64,000 nt of DNA from NCBI GenBank assembly GCA_007026445.1, contig VDMD01000004.1, positions 1,488,001-1,552,000 on the forward strand. The letters run 5' to 3'. Origin of the DNA: Schizophyllum amplum (taxonomy: Eukaryota; Basidiomycota; Agaricomycetes; Agaricales; Schizophyllaceae). The stretch's first letter is position 1. Each line of letters starts with the position of its first letter. The translations under genes were made by a program, and so were the position numbers. Under the pieces are notes generated by a model. It ran no database searches. It was given only the letters and a program-made list of their open reading frames with translations, and was not told where the DNA came from. Shown piece after piece: positions 33,288-46,759 of the stretch.

Positions 33288-36052
33288 TGCGTGCACGCCC
33301 AGCACGACGGGGGGAGGGAGAGGGAGAGATGGAGCGCTGGCGCCGACCCGGGGCTGCTATTATAACTCGACCCTCCCGCGCGGGGATAGACTCAGGTCCC
33401 ATCCGCCGACCCTGAATAACACAACATCCCGCCCATTCCGATCACATCGGTGTTTGCCGTACCACACTCGGCGTCGCCCGCCCCCTCCTCCTCGTTCCCC
33501 GCCCGGACCAGCGTCAGACCAGCGTTCGCTCGGCTCGCAGTCGTCGCGTCAGCTACTTTCTTTGAGTCAGTCTCGACGTGTCTGCCCCAACCTTTTGAGC
33601 CCCCTACGCACATTGTACGCCCCCTACATGCCAACAGATGCCCACTGATAATTTCCACAAACGGTACTCCCCGTCGCGCGCAGCTGCCTCGGCGTTCTAC
33701 CTGGTCAACCGGTACCGCGGCTACTAGGCACCCATCACGATGGTCACGGCGTCCAGCAGTGTCGCGTCTCTGCACAAGCGGCTGGCGAGCGCGCTAGCCT
33801 CGTCTTCCGCTCGTTGTCTACGCTGACGTAGCCGCGCCTCGTGTCGGGCAGTCTTTGACAGACTCTCGCTATTCTCGGCAATAACCCCTTCTTATTCTCG
33901 CGCTACTCTATAGGACCTACACCCTCTCGATCCGCTTGGGTCCCGCGCTCATCCACGGCGGTACCACCCCGCGCCAACCCACAACAATCCACTCGGAACC
34001 TTTACATGTCAACTCAAAACCCGATGTTCAAAGACGCCGTCATCACGAACCCCGTCGTCGCTCAATCTCAATCACGGACACGTCTTCCACTAGCCGCCGG
34101 TGGCTTCGCTGCGGCGGGCCGTTCCCTTCTCAAAACGCAGCGATGCACTGAACAGGTCGCCGAGTAATCAATTCGTAGATCGATACTGCTCAGTGCTCGA
34201 CAAGCAGTCAAAGCTCGGGACGAACTACCTGGGAACTACCGAACTACCGCGGGACACAAAGGACGAACAAGGCAGGAGCGCTGCATACCCGGGGCCGACT
34301 CGCGGCATCGGGCAGTGTGCGTATGCGTCACCTTTGGCATCTGTATCGGGCGTGGCTGTACTCCTGCCTTTGTTGCACGCGTATGGATGGGGGACACTCG
34401 TGGATTACACCGGTTGCCACGCCACAGCGTCCTTCCCTCGACGTGCAACCATGTCCTTCCCCCGGCTTTGGCCCTCGCCGGGTAGCCGTCGTTCTCATCG
34501 GACATTCCTCGTCCCCGCCGGACCATTTTCGACTCCCATCGGTACGACCCGACCCCCCAGCGATGTTGCAGACAGCTTCGCGCGGCATGTCCCGTATCTT
34601 TACTCTACGTACGCGCCTACCTCGCAGCTCTTTCATCGACAGGCCTACACTCGCGCCTGACTCTCCTTCGGCGAAGCCCGACTCTCAGAGAGCCTACAAA
34701 GGGATTTTATGCCTTTGGGCGCTTACATGCCGCTTGCCTCAAAATGCTCACACGCGGCCCTCGTCTTCTTCTGCTCTTCGCCTTCTTTGACGCGTGCGCT
34801 GCCTCACTCTGTATAATTGTCTACTTCGCGACCATGCGATGCGCCCTCTTTGGCTACCCGCCTTACCTGCGAAGACGACGACATCGACCCACGAGAGACG
34901 CCCGGCATGGAAACGACGCCCACCGACAGTCGCGGAAGTGCTCCCGCACCTGAAAAGCGTGTAGGCGCAGATCCTGTACATGCATTAAAGCCCATACTGC
35001 CTGTAGGCAATCGCCGTAGCGCATGTGCTATACGCTGTTTGCGCGGAGACCAGCAACTTCAAGGTACCCATCGCTCTCATATTGCTCGCTCAAGCTGAGG
35101 CCGTGTTCTGCAGATTCGAGACCCTGCGCTGTGCCATCTACCGGATCACTGAATCTCATCTGAGGGTGAGCGAGACGTCGGCCACAGAAAATGAGCATGA
35201 TCATGATCAATGAAGTATCCGACGCCCCCGCCACCCGACGCCGTCGCCCACCCAGAGTAAACAATGAGATGAGCGTGTCCTTCGCTGGTGGCTCGGAGAC
35301 GCGTAACAAACGCGAAGTCGCTTCCACTGACCACCCTTACTGGCCCCGGTTTATATGGACGCCACAACTCGAGGCGAAGCAGCTTCTGAAGCGGCCCCGG
35401 GTGGGGGCCTGGTAGGGGCACTTATAATCAGACCCGTTACAGCTCGGCGCGACACGTCTCACGATGGTCTTATAATATACGGCCAACAACTCCGTACCAG
35501 CTTCTGGCGATGGCATCCGAAATTTAGATTTCTTTTCTTCTTCGAGGAGGCTGTTTCGCCTGAAGTTGTCGCGGGCGAGTAAGTATCCGCATATATACCC
35601 CGCCGGGCCTCGCCCAACAGCAGTCGACTTCCGCTTTCCTTACTTCGCAAGCGCAATTGCTTTCCTCGCGGTTGTCCGCCTTTCTCTGACTGCGCCCTGC
35701 GTCCCTCGGGCCTTAGTTCCAGAATTCAAGCCCCGAAGTTCACGTTAATACGTTGATACCTGGGTTAGAAGATGCTTGCCCGTGCTGGAGTCCTGGCGTC
35801 TTCCATTCCCTTGTAAGTTAGTATCTGACAGCGGAAGCACCGTACCAATGCGATAGTACGCGGGTAACTCTTTGCTGCAAGGGGGAACGCCAACCTGCCT
35901 GGTCCGGTCAGAACGGTCCGGCCATCCATGAACATGTCACGTGCTTGTTTGATTTACCTTCGCCTCATCGTGTCAATATTGAAGAGGAAAGCAATATGGG
36001 AAGCGCGTTATGGATATAACCTTCTCCTTGACTAGCCATCTTACATTTACCC
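33288..36052. other. Gene-poor interval of 2.8 kb
   Basis: I could not support a gene on either strand. Short frames exist, for example 33638-33724 (MPTDNFHKRYSPSRAAASAF...) and 34005-34163 (MSTQNPMFKDAVITN...). Neither could be extended by plausible introns to a recognisable protein. The pyrimidine-rich stretches near 33430-33620 resemble 5' leaders. It may contain a lineage-specific gene or a long non-coding transcript. Confidence 0.35.
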
Positions 36053-39000
36053 TCAACGACCCTTGCCGGCGGACGCTTCAGGCCGTCTAGAGGCAGTCGC
36101 CAAGCTAGATGAGGGTGCCGGTGAAAGATATTGTACGTCAAACGGACGCGCGTCCTTTGGATCGCGTCCGTCGTTGGCCAGTAGAGACAGCATCGCGTTG
36201 AGCACGGCGTCATCCGGGCCAGCTTGCATTTGGGACGTGTCCTCGACACATAGGAGCAGACGAGCATCGAGGAGGCGCCTGGTGATACGATGAGGAAAAC
36301 TTCAAGGAGGCAGGCAAAGGCGCACCGTAGGTGATTGACCAGCACGCCAATGCGGGCCCAGGCTTTGAGGCGGATGAAACCCTCTCGATCTCTGTCGCCC
36401 ACCGTAAGTGCGCCGCGCACAGCGTCTACAGACACGTGTCCGCCAAACAGCAGCAACGCATATGTGGGCGCCTATGGGAGCACATCCACGTCAGCGCGTT
36501 TCCCCCAATATCAACTAGGGAATGAGCCCGCTCACCTCCGTCACCTCCCTCACATACACCTTGCCTGTCTTCACTCTGGAAAAATATGCCGCAAACGGCG
36601 CCGCCCATCTCGCCTCGCCAAACAACGTGCTCCCTGGATGCAGCCACACCCTCTCATCGCGCATGTCGAAAAAGGCAAACTCACGCGCCGCGGCGTCGCG
36701 CTGGACTGCGCCGGCTGCGACAGCGTCGAATTTGGCGCGTGGCGCGCGCACGCGGGCGACCCGAGGATAGAGCCCGGCGAGCGCGATGCCTTTGAGAAGG
36801 TTCGTATGCGTACTGTAGGCATTGAGCGCCGGGGCTGTGGGAGGGAGGGAAGGCGGAATGAAGCCCATGCTACTGAGCGCGTTGTGGAATTCCAGGCGGA
36901 GGGTGGTGATCTCGCGCACGGTGGTGGGAGAGATGAAGTTCTGGGGTGGGCAAGTGAGTTTATGAACGAAGGAAAGGAGTAAGATTGTACCTGCTTGCAG
37001 AACTCAACGATCTCGCGCTGGGTTTTGCCAGAGGAGCGAAGGCGCATACATTCGTCGTATGCTAGGACTGAAGCCAAGAGGTCGCTGCCGTAGATGGCGA
37101 AGCGCTGACGGGCCCTGTCCAGACATTGTCAGCAAGGGATAAGGTCATTTCGGTAAGGTAAGCTACAGATCTGCCTCGTCCCTCTGGTCCGGTGGGTTGA
37201 GGAATACCGGTTTCGACGACAATATTGCCGCTACGGTCAAGATGGGGCTGAGACACCGGAAGAGCGCGGCAAGAATGAGCATCTGCAACGGCTCAGCTCG
37301 ATCTGATTCATTGCGGGCCATCTACATACCTTGGCGATGCGCACATCCACGGGAAGTATTGCCTGCATCGAATAAGCAACCAATCACTCGGCCAACACGT
37401 TAGGCATACCATATTGCTCCCCAGAGGCGTAAGCGCACCCTCCCTCGTAAGCGCACCTAGCTCCTCCAACGTCGCCATAGCCCGGTTCATTGTCGCTACA
37501 TTTGGCGGGCTGATCATCCCCGCCAAAAATGCCTGACCTCGTTTAGCTCATTCAAGTCCTTTAAGCCAATGAAGTAACGCACCCGCGGATCCTCATGCTC
37601 TCGCGCAGCCTTCACCGCCAGGCAAACGCTCTCGAGCGGCACGCGTTGGATCTCGGGCATCGGGAATGGCGCCATGCGCGCCTCCCGATCACGCGTGAAG
37701 AGCTTGTAGCAGAAACCTGGTCGCGTGCGTCCGGCGCGCCCACGCCGCTGCTGCGCGGCCGCGCGCGTCACCCACCCCTCCTGCAGGCGCGACATATCCG
37801 TAGCCGGGTCGTAGCCAGTCTCCTTCACTCGGCCGCAGTCGACCACATACACAACGTCGTCGATGGTGATCGAGGTCTAGAGCACTAGATGAGAATAGCC
37901 AGATGGAGAGATGTGGGCCGGGAACACGCACTTCGGCAACGTTGGTCGCAGCAATGACCTTCCACTTGCTCGTCTTGGCAAAGACACGGGCTTGTTCGTC
38001 GCCAGAGAGATTGGCATGCAGTGGGAGTATGTCCGCTTCCTTGTGAGGTACCTCGCGCTGAACAGCCTCAAGACATTGCTTGATCTCTTGCACGCCGGGA
38101 AGGAAAATGAGGATACCGCATGGCTTCGCATCCGAACGGCGGACGATATGCTTAACAACAGATGCGACAAGCTAGCGGCCGATCAGCTGGGTTGTGCGCT
38201 ACACTGATGTAAACTCACCGCATAGTCAATCCGGTCACTCTCGGCTATGACTTGTATCGCGAGCGCTGCAGCGTCACACAGTCCGCGCTGCTTCCACTTG
38301 TCCCGCTCCTGCTGCCGCACATTCTCCACATTCTGCTTTGACGGCGGTGGGGCGGGCGGGCGGTAGTCAATCTGCGGCACGATATCTTCGAGGTAGCTAT
38401 TTGCTGTAAGTGAGGGCTTACGCGGCAGTCGGTCAAAGCCGCTCACAGATCTGTGACAGGATGCGCCAACCCAGAGATTGATAGCAACGGCGCGCCGTTG
38501 AAGTACTGCACGAAACGCTCGTGGTCCACAGTCGCGGACATCAGTACGACTTTGATGCTCATCTTTTGTGCGAGGAGGTCCTTGAGCTCGCGAAGAAGGA
38601 AGTCGCTGTCGATGGAGCGTTCGTGTACCTGTGTGGCAGACGTTTAATGGCGGATGTGGATATAAGGAAGCACGGGTTTACCTCGTCCACGACAACGTGA
38701 GTTACGCCGCGTAAGCCCTCCACCGATGCGAGGCGCCTCAATATGACACCCGTGGTGCAAAAAAGCAGCTTGGTGTCACGTGTGCTCGTCGACTCTCCGC
38801 GGATGGAATATCCAACGCTGCCGTCGTCGAGCCTCTCGACCGAGACGCGCTGCGCTACAGATACGGCGGACAGCCTACGCGGTTGCGTGATAATGATGGA
38901 CGTGTCTTTCCCTTGATTGGCCAGTATGAGGGCGTCCAGGATGAATTGCGGCACTGTGATGTCAGGCCGCCGTAGAACGAAAGAAGCTAACTCCTCACAC

Positions 39001-41003
39001 TGCGTGGTTTTCCCGCTGCCGGTTTTGCCAACGACGACCAATACCTGGTTCTTGGCTAAGAGATCCAAGAAGCGATCTCTCGCTTTGAAAGCAGGAAGCC
39101 GTTCGCGTGTCTTCAGCAATGCCTTGTACTGTTGACAGGCCGTTAGAAGCACCTCGAGGAAGTGAATTGTGACCCGCCTTCTCGGCCTGATGAACGCGCT
39201 CCAAGCCGGCACGCAACTCTTCGCTCGACTTCTGTGGGCGGTTTCCGTATTTCTTCTGTCTTGCAGGTCTCGATTTCTGGGTCTCAATATCCTTCAACAA
39301 ATTTGGCACAGGCCCCGCTTGAATGTGCTTGAGCACATCGCCAACTGAAGGCGGCCCTTCCTGCTGCACGCGAACCCATTCCCCGTCGACCGCTTGAAGA
39401 GCACCCATGTACAACCCGCTTTCCCGCGCTTCCGGAGACCGCACGAAACGCAGGAGACATGCGAGCAGTTGCAGGCGCACGTAGGGAGGAAGATTTGGTG
39501 AGGTGATGTACGCTGGGACGAAGTCGGTGCGTGGGCATGCGGAGGCTTGGTCCGCTACAATGTGCACCTTCGTGTCCGGGTCGCTGAAGAGGGGCAATAC
39601 GACCGTCTTGTAGGTCTCCTCTGTCGATGCGACTATATCGGCACCCAGAGCGGTGGCTTCCTCTTCGTCTACGATGAGGGGTTCCGGGTCTGACGGGAGA
39701 TTTCTCCCGTCTATGAGGCGGTCGCCGAGGGTAGCCAGCAAGCGCGGCCAGTCGCCGCCCAGAGAAGCGTCCCCAAGGAGACATTGGCAAACGAGATGGT
39801 CAGGGAAGCCCGCTTCCTTGACGGCCCGGTCCTGTATCCACCTCGTTTTGAGATCGGATGACGACGAATGGGCGGAGGTGACGAAGGGAACGGAAGATGC
39901 GTTGCCATGTTTATATCGGTTGGGCAGGTCGCACTCGGGTATAGTGAGAAGCAGGTATTCAACCGCAGCGTCCAGAGGACTGTTCGTCGAGGACACAGCC
40001 AGATCCGGCTTCTCGAGGAATTTCCAGGCTCGTTCGACCTGATGTTTGTTGAAGCCGATCTGGGAGAGCTGCTTTTGCAAGGTGACACGAGCGTCATCAG
40101 ATAATCCCTCTTCAGATAAATCTTGTAGTTCTGGATGCAGCGCGAATCCCTTCTTTACGGCATCCTCGACAAGTTCACGAAGCGAGCCGACCATGACGAC
40201 TTCCGGTATTCGGTGGTCGTCAATAGCAGATGATCCTCCCCGATGAGCTTCAACAGCTTCGGCGGGCTGGGCGGCTGCTTCTCGTCTTTCAGTCGCCTTA
40301 GCCTGGCGCTCCTCAACTTCTTTCTTCGCCTTGAACGGATCATCAGCATACATCCATTGCTGATGTTCCGGCACCGCTTTGTGCTCTGCGGCAAGAGTGT
40401 TCCAGTAGTCTCTTGGACCAGGAGGTAGCACGCGATTGAGCTGTATTCCATTGCAGAACTGGGAAATACATGAATACACGTACGAACTGTACAGAAAAGC
40501 CTGTGGAAGACGAACTCGGTAGAGTGCGTATGTGGCGCCCCAGTGGCGGGCTTCGATGGCGCTCGGGCAGATGTACGCGGGATGGGGTTCCATCTTCACG
40601 ACGTCCTTTTGATGGGTCTTTTTATTGTCGCGCGATAGCCTGACAGAGAAAGACCACCCCTTGCCGCGCTGAAAAGTATCGATGATAGGTTTGTCCCATC
40701 CTGTAAAGATTTGGTTGGGACGTGTAAAGGTGGGATGGTGCTCTACAAACCGTTCTTCTGACATCTCAAAATATGTCAGAGAGCTTCAGACGATTATCAA
40801 CCATCTCACCTTTCGTTGAGTAGACTTAGTGGAAATTTGGACCCCGGAGGAAAGAGAGACTTCGCCTCAGAGACAGGTCCCACCGCAGGTGAACTTCCTG
40901 CGGCAGCACCTGACTTCCCTCCGGGGCCCGCTATAGTAATTGGGCTTGCCTTGGAAGAGTTCCCGGCATTGCCTGACTTGACTATGCCTTTCCTTGGAGG
41001 CAT
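36053..41003 (-). CDS. DExH-box RNA helicase with UBA domain (Ucp12/DHX57-like)
   Basis: ATP-dependent RNA helicase. The N-terminus has a short basic leader from the ATG at 41003, a dsRBD-like segment (MEPHPAYICPSAIEARHWGA) and a UBA-type domain (ARVTLQKQLSQIGFNKHQVE). The helicase core follows: Walker A VVGKTGSGKTTQ, motif Ia ITQPRRLSAVSVAQRV, DEVH split by an intron (VVVDE/VHERS), SAT in VVLMSATVD, and motif VI QRRGRAGRTRPGFCYKLF. The HA2/OB-fold end contains ATLEELGALT, SGLIPVPTYALLLFGG-like sequence (quoted from parts) and WARIGVLVNHLRRLLDA, ending at 36053. UBA plus DExH matches fission yeast Ucp12. The frame needs one-base changes at 39173-39175 (CCC) and probably 40811-40813 (TTT), so the first exon junction is uncertain. 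About 1350 residues. Confidence 0.85.
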
Positions 41004-41910
41004 AGCCGGGGGTCGAAGATGGAGGGAGGACGCAGAATACGGCCCGGCCATGCCGACTGATCATCGCACACGTGACAGACGATTCCTGGACGATTCTCCC
41101 ACGCCTTCACTCATCCTCCAAGGCAAGCTCCAAGGACGCTCAGGACATCCGACACCCGAGCGGTCTACGACTACCAGATAGTCAATACGATGAATTGTCT
41201 TGATCATGAAGAGGTGCTACTCGCCTGAGCTCCAGTACTGCCGGTTGTTTTGGGGAGTTTACGAATATAGTGTCGCGCCGGCGCCGTTGAAGTTGAAGTC
41301 ATCCTCACTCCACGGTTCTGCGCGGGTCGCGGCGGCGACAGCCGACCGTGTCATCTGACACCAAGCGCACGCAAGCGAGACCGATGTCCTTACAGGCTCT
41401 TTATAACCTTCATCTTGTCTCCGAGGTTCTTCAGCAACCAGTCAGCAACTCACGCTGACTCTATATCACGAGGCTTCAACGCTTTTCCAAGTCCTCTGTC
41501 CTTCTGGCGCGTCATGCACGATAAACACGGTCAGTAATCGCTCAGGCGACCATGGCAAACCTTGTCATCCATCGATTCACAAAGTACTGAGCGTCTTTCG
41601 ACCCTAGAATCGTGGTCGATGGATCACGTCGACCGGGAGAAGGAGGCAGCTCATGGTGCGTAGTACGTCTCCTGCAGGCTACGAATCCATCCACTTACGC
41701 GCATGCGGCTTCGTTCAGACCCAATGGCGCCGCGTGGTCCACCCTCCGGGACATGGCGTACGTGTATGCTACCTGCGTCCACTAGGCCCGAGATTCTCAA
41801 TAGCATGACTACAACCTATATGCGCTCGACGCGATACTTAAGCTCATGATCTTTCAGTCCAAAAGCCCATTGTTCAGGTCACATACTCGCTCACCCCCAC
41901 ACACGTCCTG
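41004..41910. other. Intergenic between helicase and GH27 gene
   Basis: About 900 bp shared as upstream region by two divergent genes. No coding sequence or repeat is recognised. Confidence 0.4.
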
Positions 41911-44286
41911 ATGGCTTTACTGTCGTTGACCTTCGCGGCTCTATTTGCCTACCTCAGTCTGCTTTCCAAGCCCGCCCCTACAACTGCCCTCGACAATGGC
42001 GTGGGTAAACTTCCCTGTAAGTCCGCGTACCTGGCCCTATAGCATCCTTGAGATCTCACGCGTGAGCAGTTATGGGATACAACAGTTTGTCTATCTACGA
42101 ACGGGTCTTTCTACTAATTCTTAACCCTCTCGAAAGCATGGAATGCGTATGTGGTATGTCCACTCGATTCCTTCCAACTTGACATTTGCTCAATCCCTGC
42201 TATCAGTGCGATATCAACGAGACGGTAGTCCGGGAGTCTGCAGAACTTCTGGTCTCTCTCGGTCTGAAGGTGAAATGCACGTGCACTCAGTCTCTTCGCG
42301 CCATCTCATTTGTTTTACAGGACATCGGCTACGAATATATGAACATCGATGATTGTTACGCAGAGAAAAATCGTACGGAGGACGGCGACATCATTGAAAG
42401 TGCGCCCTTATCTGAACTATTGTATCCCATCCATTTACCATGCGTTCAGGCGCGGAGAGGTTCCCTTCAGGGATGCGCAACACGACGGACTACATACATG
42501 ACCTTGGATTGTGAGCACAATGCTGCATCGTGTATACTGATCACTGATGGCTGTTTTACAGGAAAGCTGGTATCTACAGCGACTCTGGTTGGTTCACCTG
42601 CCAGCTGTACCCGGGCTCATTCCAGAACGAGGATCGGCATGTCTTTTTTTGTGCGTCTGCGTCGTCGTATCTCATCTACGCGGCAGGGATATTGAACTAT
42701 TCCGTGAGACATGGAACTTCGACCTTCTGAAGTAAGCCTTCTTCAAACCTTCGACTGCTCGCAAAGCTCACCCGCGAGTCAGATACGACAACTGTGCTAG
42801 TCAGTTATTTCGTTACTTGTCTCGTCTTACCCGCCCTTATGCTCGCAGTTCCCTTCGATGAGATTATCCGCGAGGGTGTCGTCGGCAAGTACAAACGCAT
42901 GGCGGATGCTATCGCGGCACAAGCTGCATCCTCGGGCCAGGAACCCATCCTCTTTTCTCTGTGCGAATGGGGAAGGGTAAGTCATTTCTAGGATGCAGAC
43001 TTGACACAGCTCAAGTGACTCTCGCTCTCAGGAGCAACCGTGGCTCTGGGCCAAGCGTTTCGGCCAGTCGTGGCGGGTACGATGAATCTCTTTCTTGATG
43101 AAAAATCAGTCATTGACCTATTCCTCGCGCAGACGACAGACGATATTGGTGGGTTCACACCCGTCAGCCGATATGCACTTGTCATGCTAAACGTATATAG
43201 GTGCCCACTGGGACGCTATCTCAAGCATCATCAACCAGAACAGCTTTTACACCTGGAGCACCGATTTCTATGGACATGGCGACATGGACATCGTAAATGC
43301 AATTTTCGCAATGTTGCCGTGGTCGCGCTAACGCGTCACCTTTACCAGCTCGAAGTGTACGTGGCAGACATAGCCTTTCCTCTTGGTTGCAGCTAACCGT
43401 GGCCTCAGAGGCAATGGGGACCTGACATACGAAGAGGCCAAATCCCATTTCACTGCCTGGGCGCTCATGAAGAGTCCCTTACTCATCGTGTGTTTTTTTT
43501 TCCTCTGTGGCATACATCGTGCACTGACAACACCACCCAAGGGAACTGATGTGAGATAGGACTGACTTCTGTCAGCGTCCGGTCACTGATTTCAGGGCTG
43601 CAGCTCTCCGCAATCACCGAGGAATCGCTGAACATCCTGACGAACACCGAAATCATTGCTATCAACCAAGACTCGGTCGTCGGCACGGCCATTACCCCCT
43701 TCCGCTGGGGTCGTAACGTACGGTGTCGCTCCCCTCGTACCCTACATACTACGTGCTGACCAAGCGATATATAGCCGGATTGGACGAACGACTATACGTA
43801 CCCAGCGCAGTACTGGAGCGGAGAGAGCGAGAACGGGACCGTGATCATGCTGGTATGTTGTAGTTGCACCATATGAAGTGCGCCTACTGATTGCTTGTCT
43901 CGCAGCTCAACGTGGAAAGCGAGCCGGCAGACATGTTCTTCACGCTGGCGGAGTCGCCTTGGATCAGGGTAAGCTGGTTAGTATCGAACGGGACGTTGGG
44001 CTGATGTTTCCTTAGGCCGGCCGTCAATATTCTGTCCGGGTAAGCATTTCTAAGTCTTGCCGATGGCCTTCTCTTCCGAGCTTATTTTGCCCAACAGGAT
44101 CTCTGGACGCACACGGACAACGGTACGGCTGTACGCAACCTCACTGTTTCTGCTGTTCCCGCGCATGGCGTGGTCGCGCTCCTGCTCAGAGACGCAGGCG
44201 ACGAGCCCGCCGGCCTCGACCCGAAGTGCTCCATCATGGAATGGTGCACGGACCAAAACGGCACCGTCCTGGAGGGGGGTGTTTGA
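41911..44286 (+). CDS. GH27 alpha-galactosidase, secreted (copy A)
   Basis: Removes terminal alpha-1,6-galactose from galactomannans and raffinose-type sugars, a typical plant-cell-wall enzyme of wood and litter fungi. Signal peptide MALLSLTFAALFAYLSLL, then LDNGVGKLP and MGYNTWNAY, the standard GH27 beginning. Catalytic elements: DIGYEYMNIDDCYAEKNR, LLKYDNCA with the nucleophile Asp, LFSLCEWGR, and RTTDDI with the acid/base Asp. The C-terminal beta domain has DLWTHTDNGTAVRN and [15 protein letters not shown]. There are many (about 14) short exons, some under 40 nt, so exact junctions in the first half are approximate. Mature enzyme about 420 residues. It converges with a paralog at 44442. 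Confidence 0.88.
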
Positions 44287-44441
44287 TTGGCCGGACTCAT
44301 AGGCAGGTTGCAGAGAACGACGGACAACACGAAATTTCAACTCTGTATTATCACGCATAACAAACGATTCTTCTTCTTGTACTTATACACGTACTGCTCG
44401 CAGGCAGACATCGTCCAGGCGGTGACGATTCTTCCCGCGTT

Positions 44442-46759
44442 TTACATGAGGTCGATGCGCGTCCCGTCCTGGTCGGCGCATTGATCCCAGACGCTGCAAG
44501 GAGGATATATGTCGTCGGGCTCATCGCCCGCATCCTGAAGCAGTAGAGCGACTACCCCATGAGCAGGAACATCGTCTTGCGTGATATTTCTCACGGCCAC
44601 GCCGTTGTCGGTATGTGCCCAGAGGTCCTGCAGGGCGTGGTCAACGAGGAATATTTGTGGGGTCAGAGCCACTTACTCTGACGGAGTATTGGTGACCTGT
44701 GCATGTGAGGGCGGGGGTGAGCTGGGTTTATCACTGGTTGATTATATTACTGCTACGCACCAGCAACGATCCAAGGCGACTCCGTCAGGTTGAAGAGCAA
44801 GGTTGCTGGCTCGTTGAGGGTGTTGAGCTGCATACCGAAATCAGTCACTTTTTTTGGGAATACAAATCGTACGACACACGAGCATGAACACGGTGCCGTT
44901 AAATGTTGGACCGCTCCAATACTGTGCTGGGTGGGTACTGTTGCTCACGAAGTCCGGCTATACGAAGGTCTGCATATCAACAGGACTGTGCGCAGTACGA
45001 CGTCCGCCGCGTACGTTGATACCCCAGCGGAATGGTGAGATGCTCTCGCCGACCTCGGCATCCTGGTTGATAGCAAGGATTTCGGAGTTCGTCAGAATTT
45101 CGAGCGTCTCGTTCGTAATTGTTGACAGCTAGAGAACCTGAGGATAAGCAAGAACGACGCAAGGAGTCATCTCCCAACGCACGTCAGTGCCAATGAGCAG
45201 CGGCGACTTCATCAAGGCCCACGCCGTGAAGTGCGATTTCGATTCTTCGTAAGTCAAATTGCCGTTTCCGCTTAAGAATGGTCAGAGTGATCTGAAAGAA
45301 ATCTAGCCGTATCAGACTCACAGTTGCAGCTGGGAAGATGGTCGGACATCAGCGCGATCCTTTCGTAGAATATAACCGAACCACTGACCATGTCAAGATC
45401 GTTTCTGCCATAGAAATCAGTCGCTTGCGTGATGAAAGAATTGGTATTGATTATTGCAGCCAGCGAATTCCATTCGGGAGCAATATCGCCTGTCGTCTGT
45501 CGCAACACCAGTCAGCATACGATGTCGAAGAATTAGCAAACTAACGTACACGCCAACTCTGACCGAATCGCTTGCCCCAACTGTGCCTCTTCGATCAATG
45601 ATACAGGCGAGACTGGAAGGAGGTATACGCACAGCCAGACTTGACTCTGCACAACATCAATCAGCAACCGTAGAAATACATCATCAGCTGCAGGCGTACC
45701 CAGCCCCATTCGCAGAGCGAGAGGACAACTGGTTTGTTGGTATCCGCTGTAAGGTTGGCGATTGCGTCGGCCATGCGCTGATATCCTGATAGAGGATAAA
45801 CAAAGAATGAGGGCCCGTGCACAGCCGGATGGACTCACTGCCTATGATTCCTGTGCGCGTTATGGAGTCGAAGGGGACTAAGATGGAGCATCATGGAATC
45901 GCCCAGTTTGCCACAATATACTTATTCCACTCACTGTAACAATTGTCGTACTTCAAATAATCGAAGCCCCAATCTACAAAGAAAGTCTGGGCGTCGCGTT
46001 CTTCGTTGCCGTAGGAGCCTGCGCGTGTACTGAGCGGGACACACGACGGTGTAAGCTTGAGAGGATGTAACCTGGATACCCGCCGCAAGTCAACCAGCCC
46101 GAGTCGCTGTATATGCCGGTCTGGCTGTTGATACGCTTCAGTAGAAGCAAGGTTCAAAGGCTTGATCGAGGCTTACAATCCGAGCCCATGCAGCGTATCA
46201 GTCAGGTTCTTCATACCGCGACTGAACGTATCAGGATCTTTGGGTGCGGGCGAAGTTGAGCCACGCTCCAGTCAAGGAACGTCGACGTACTTTCAACGAT
46301 ATAGCCTTCGTCGCTGCGGTTATGCGAGGAGTAGCAGTCGTCGATGTTGACATAATTGTACCCGGCCGCCTAGTAGATGGCCTTAGAGTCTACGCTATGA
46401 GCGTGGAGATCGCACATGCCTGCAGACCGAGAGATTGCATCAGATGAGCAGTCTCGAGAATAAGGTCCTCGTTTATATCACACTGGAAAATATCCTGATG
46501 AGCTAGAATTTTCATCGGCAGCAGGGCAATAGGTACCTGATAGGCATTCCACGCTGAACAGGGTGTGAATATTACACAGAAGCGACGAGGAAGAACTAAC
46601 TGTTGTAGCCCAACACTAGAGCAAGTTGAGTTCAAGAAAAAAAAGTAGACGGTGTCACTAACCGGGTAAGTGCGCCACACCATTGTCGAGCGCATGAGTC
46701 TGCGTGAAGAGCAGAAAGGCCGCCGAAATAAAGCCTGGCGAGAGCTGGGACGTGAGCAT
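44442..46759 (-). CDS. GH27 alpha-galactosidase, secreted (copy B)
   Basis: Paralog of the neighbouring plus-strand gene, arranged tail to tail with 155 bp between stops. The ATG at 46759 begins a secretory signal ([20 protein letters not shown]) ending in [12 protein letters not shown]. Then [44 protein letters not shown] with the nucleophile, [19 protein letters not shown] with the acid/base Asp, [17 protein letters not shown], and a C-terminal [14 protein letters not shown]. Exon order and many junctions match copy A. The junction around 45560-45650 does not keep frame with standard GT...AG ends before [13 protein letters not shown] donor or a one-base error would explain it. Otherwise the gene appears intact. 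Confidence 0.85.
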
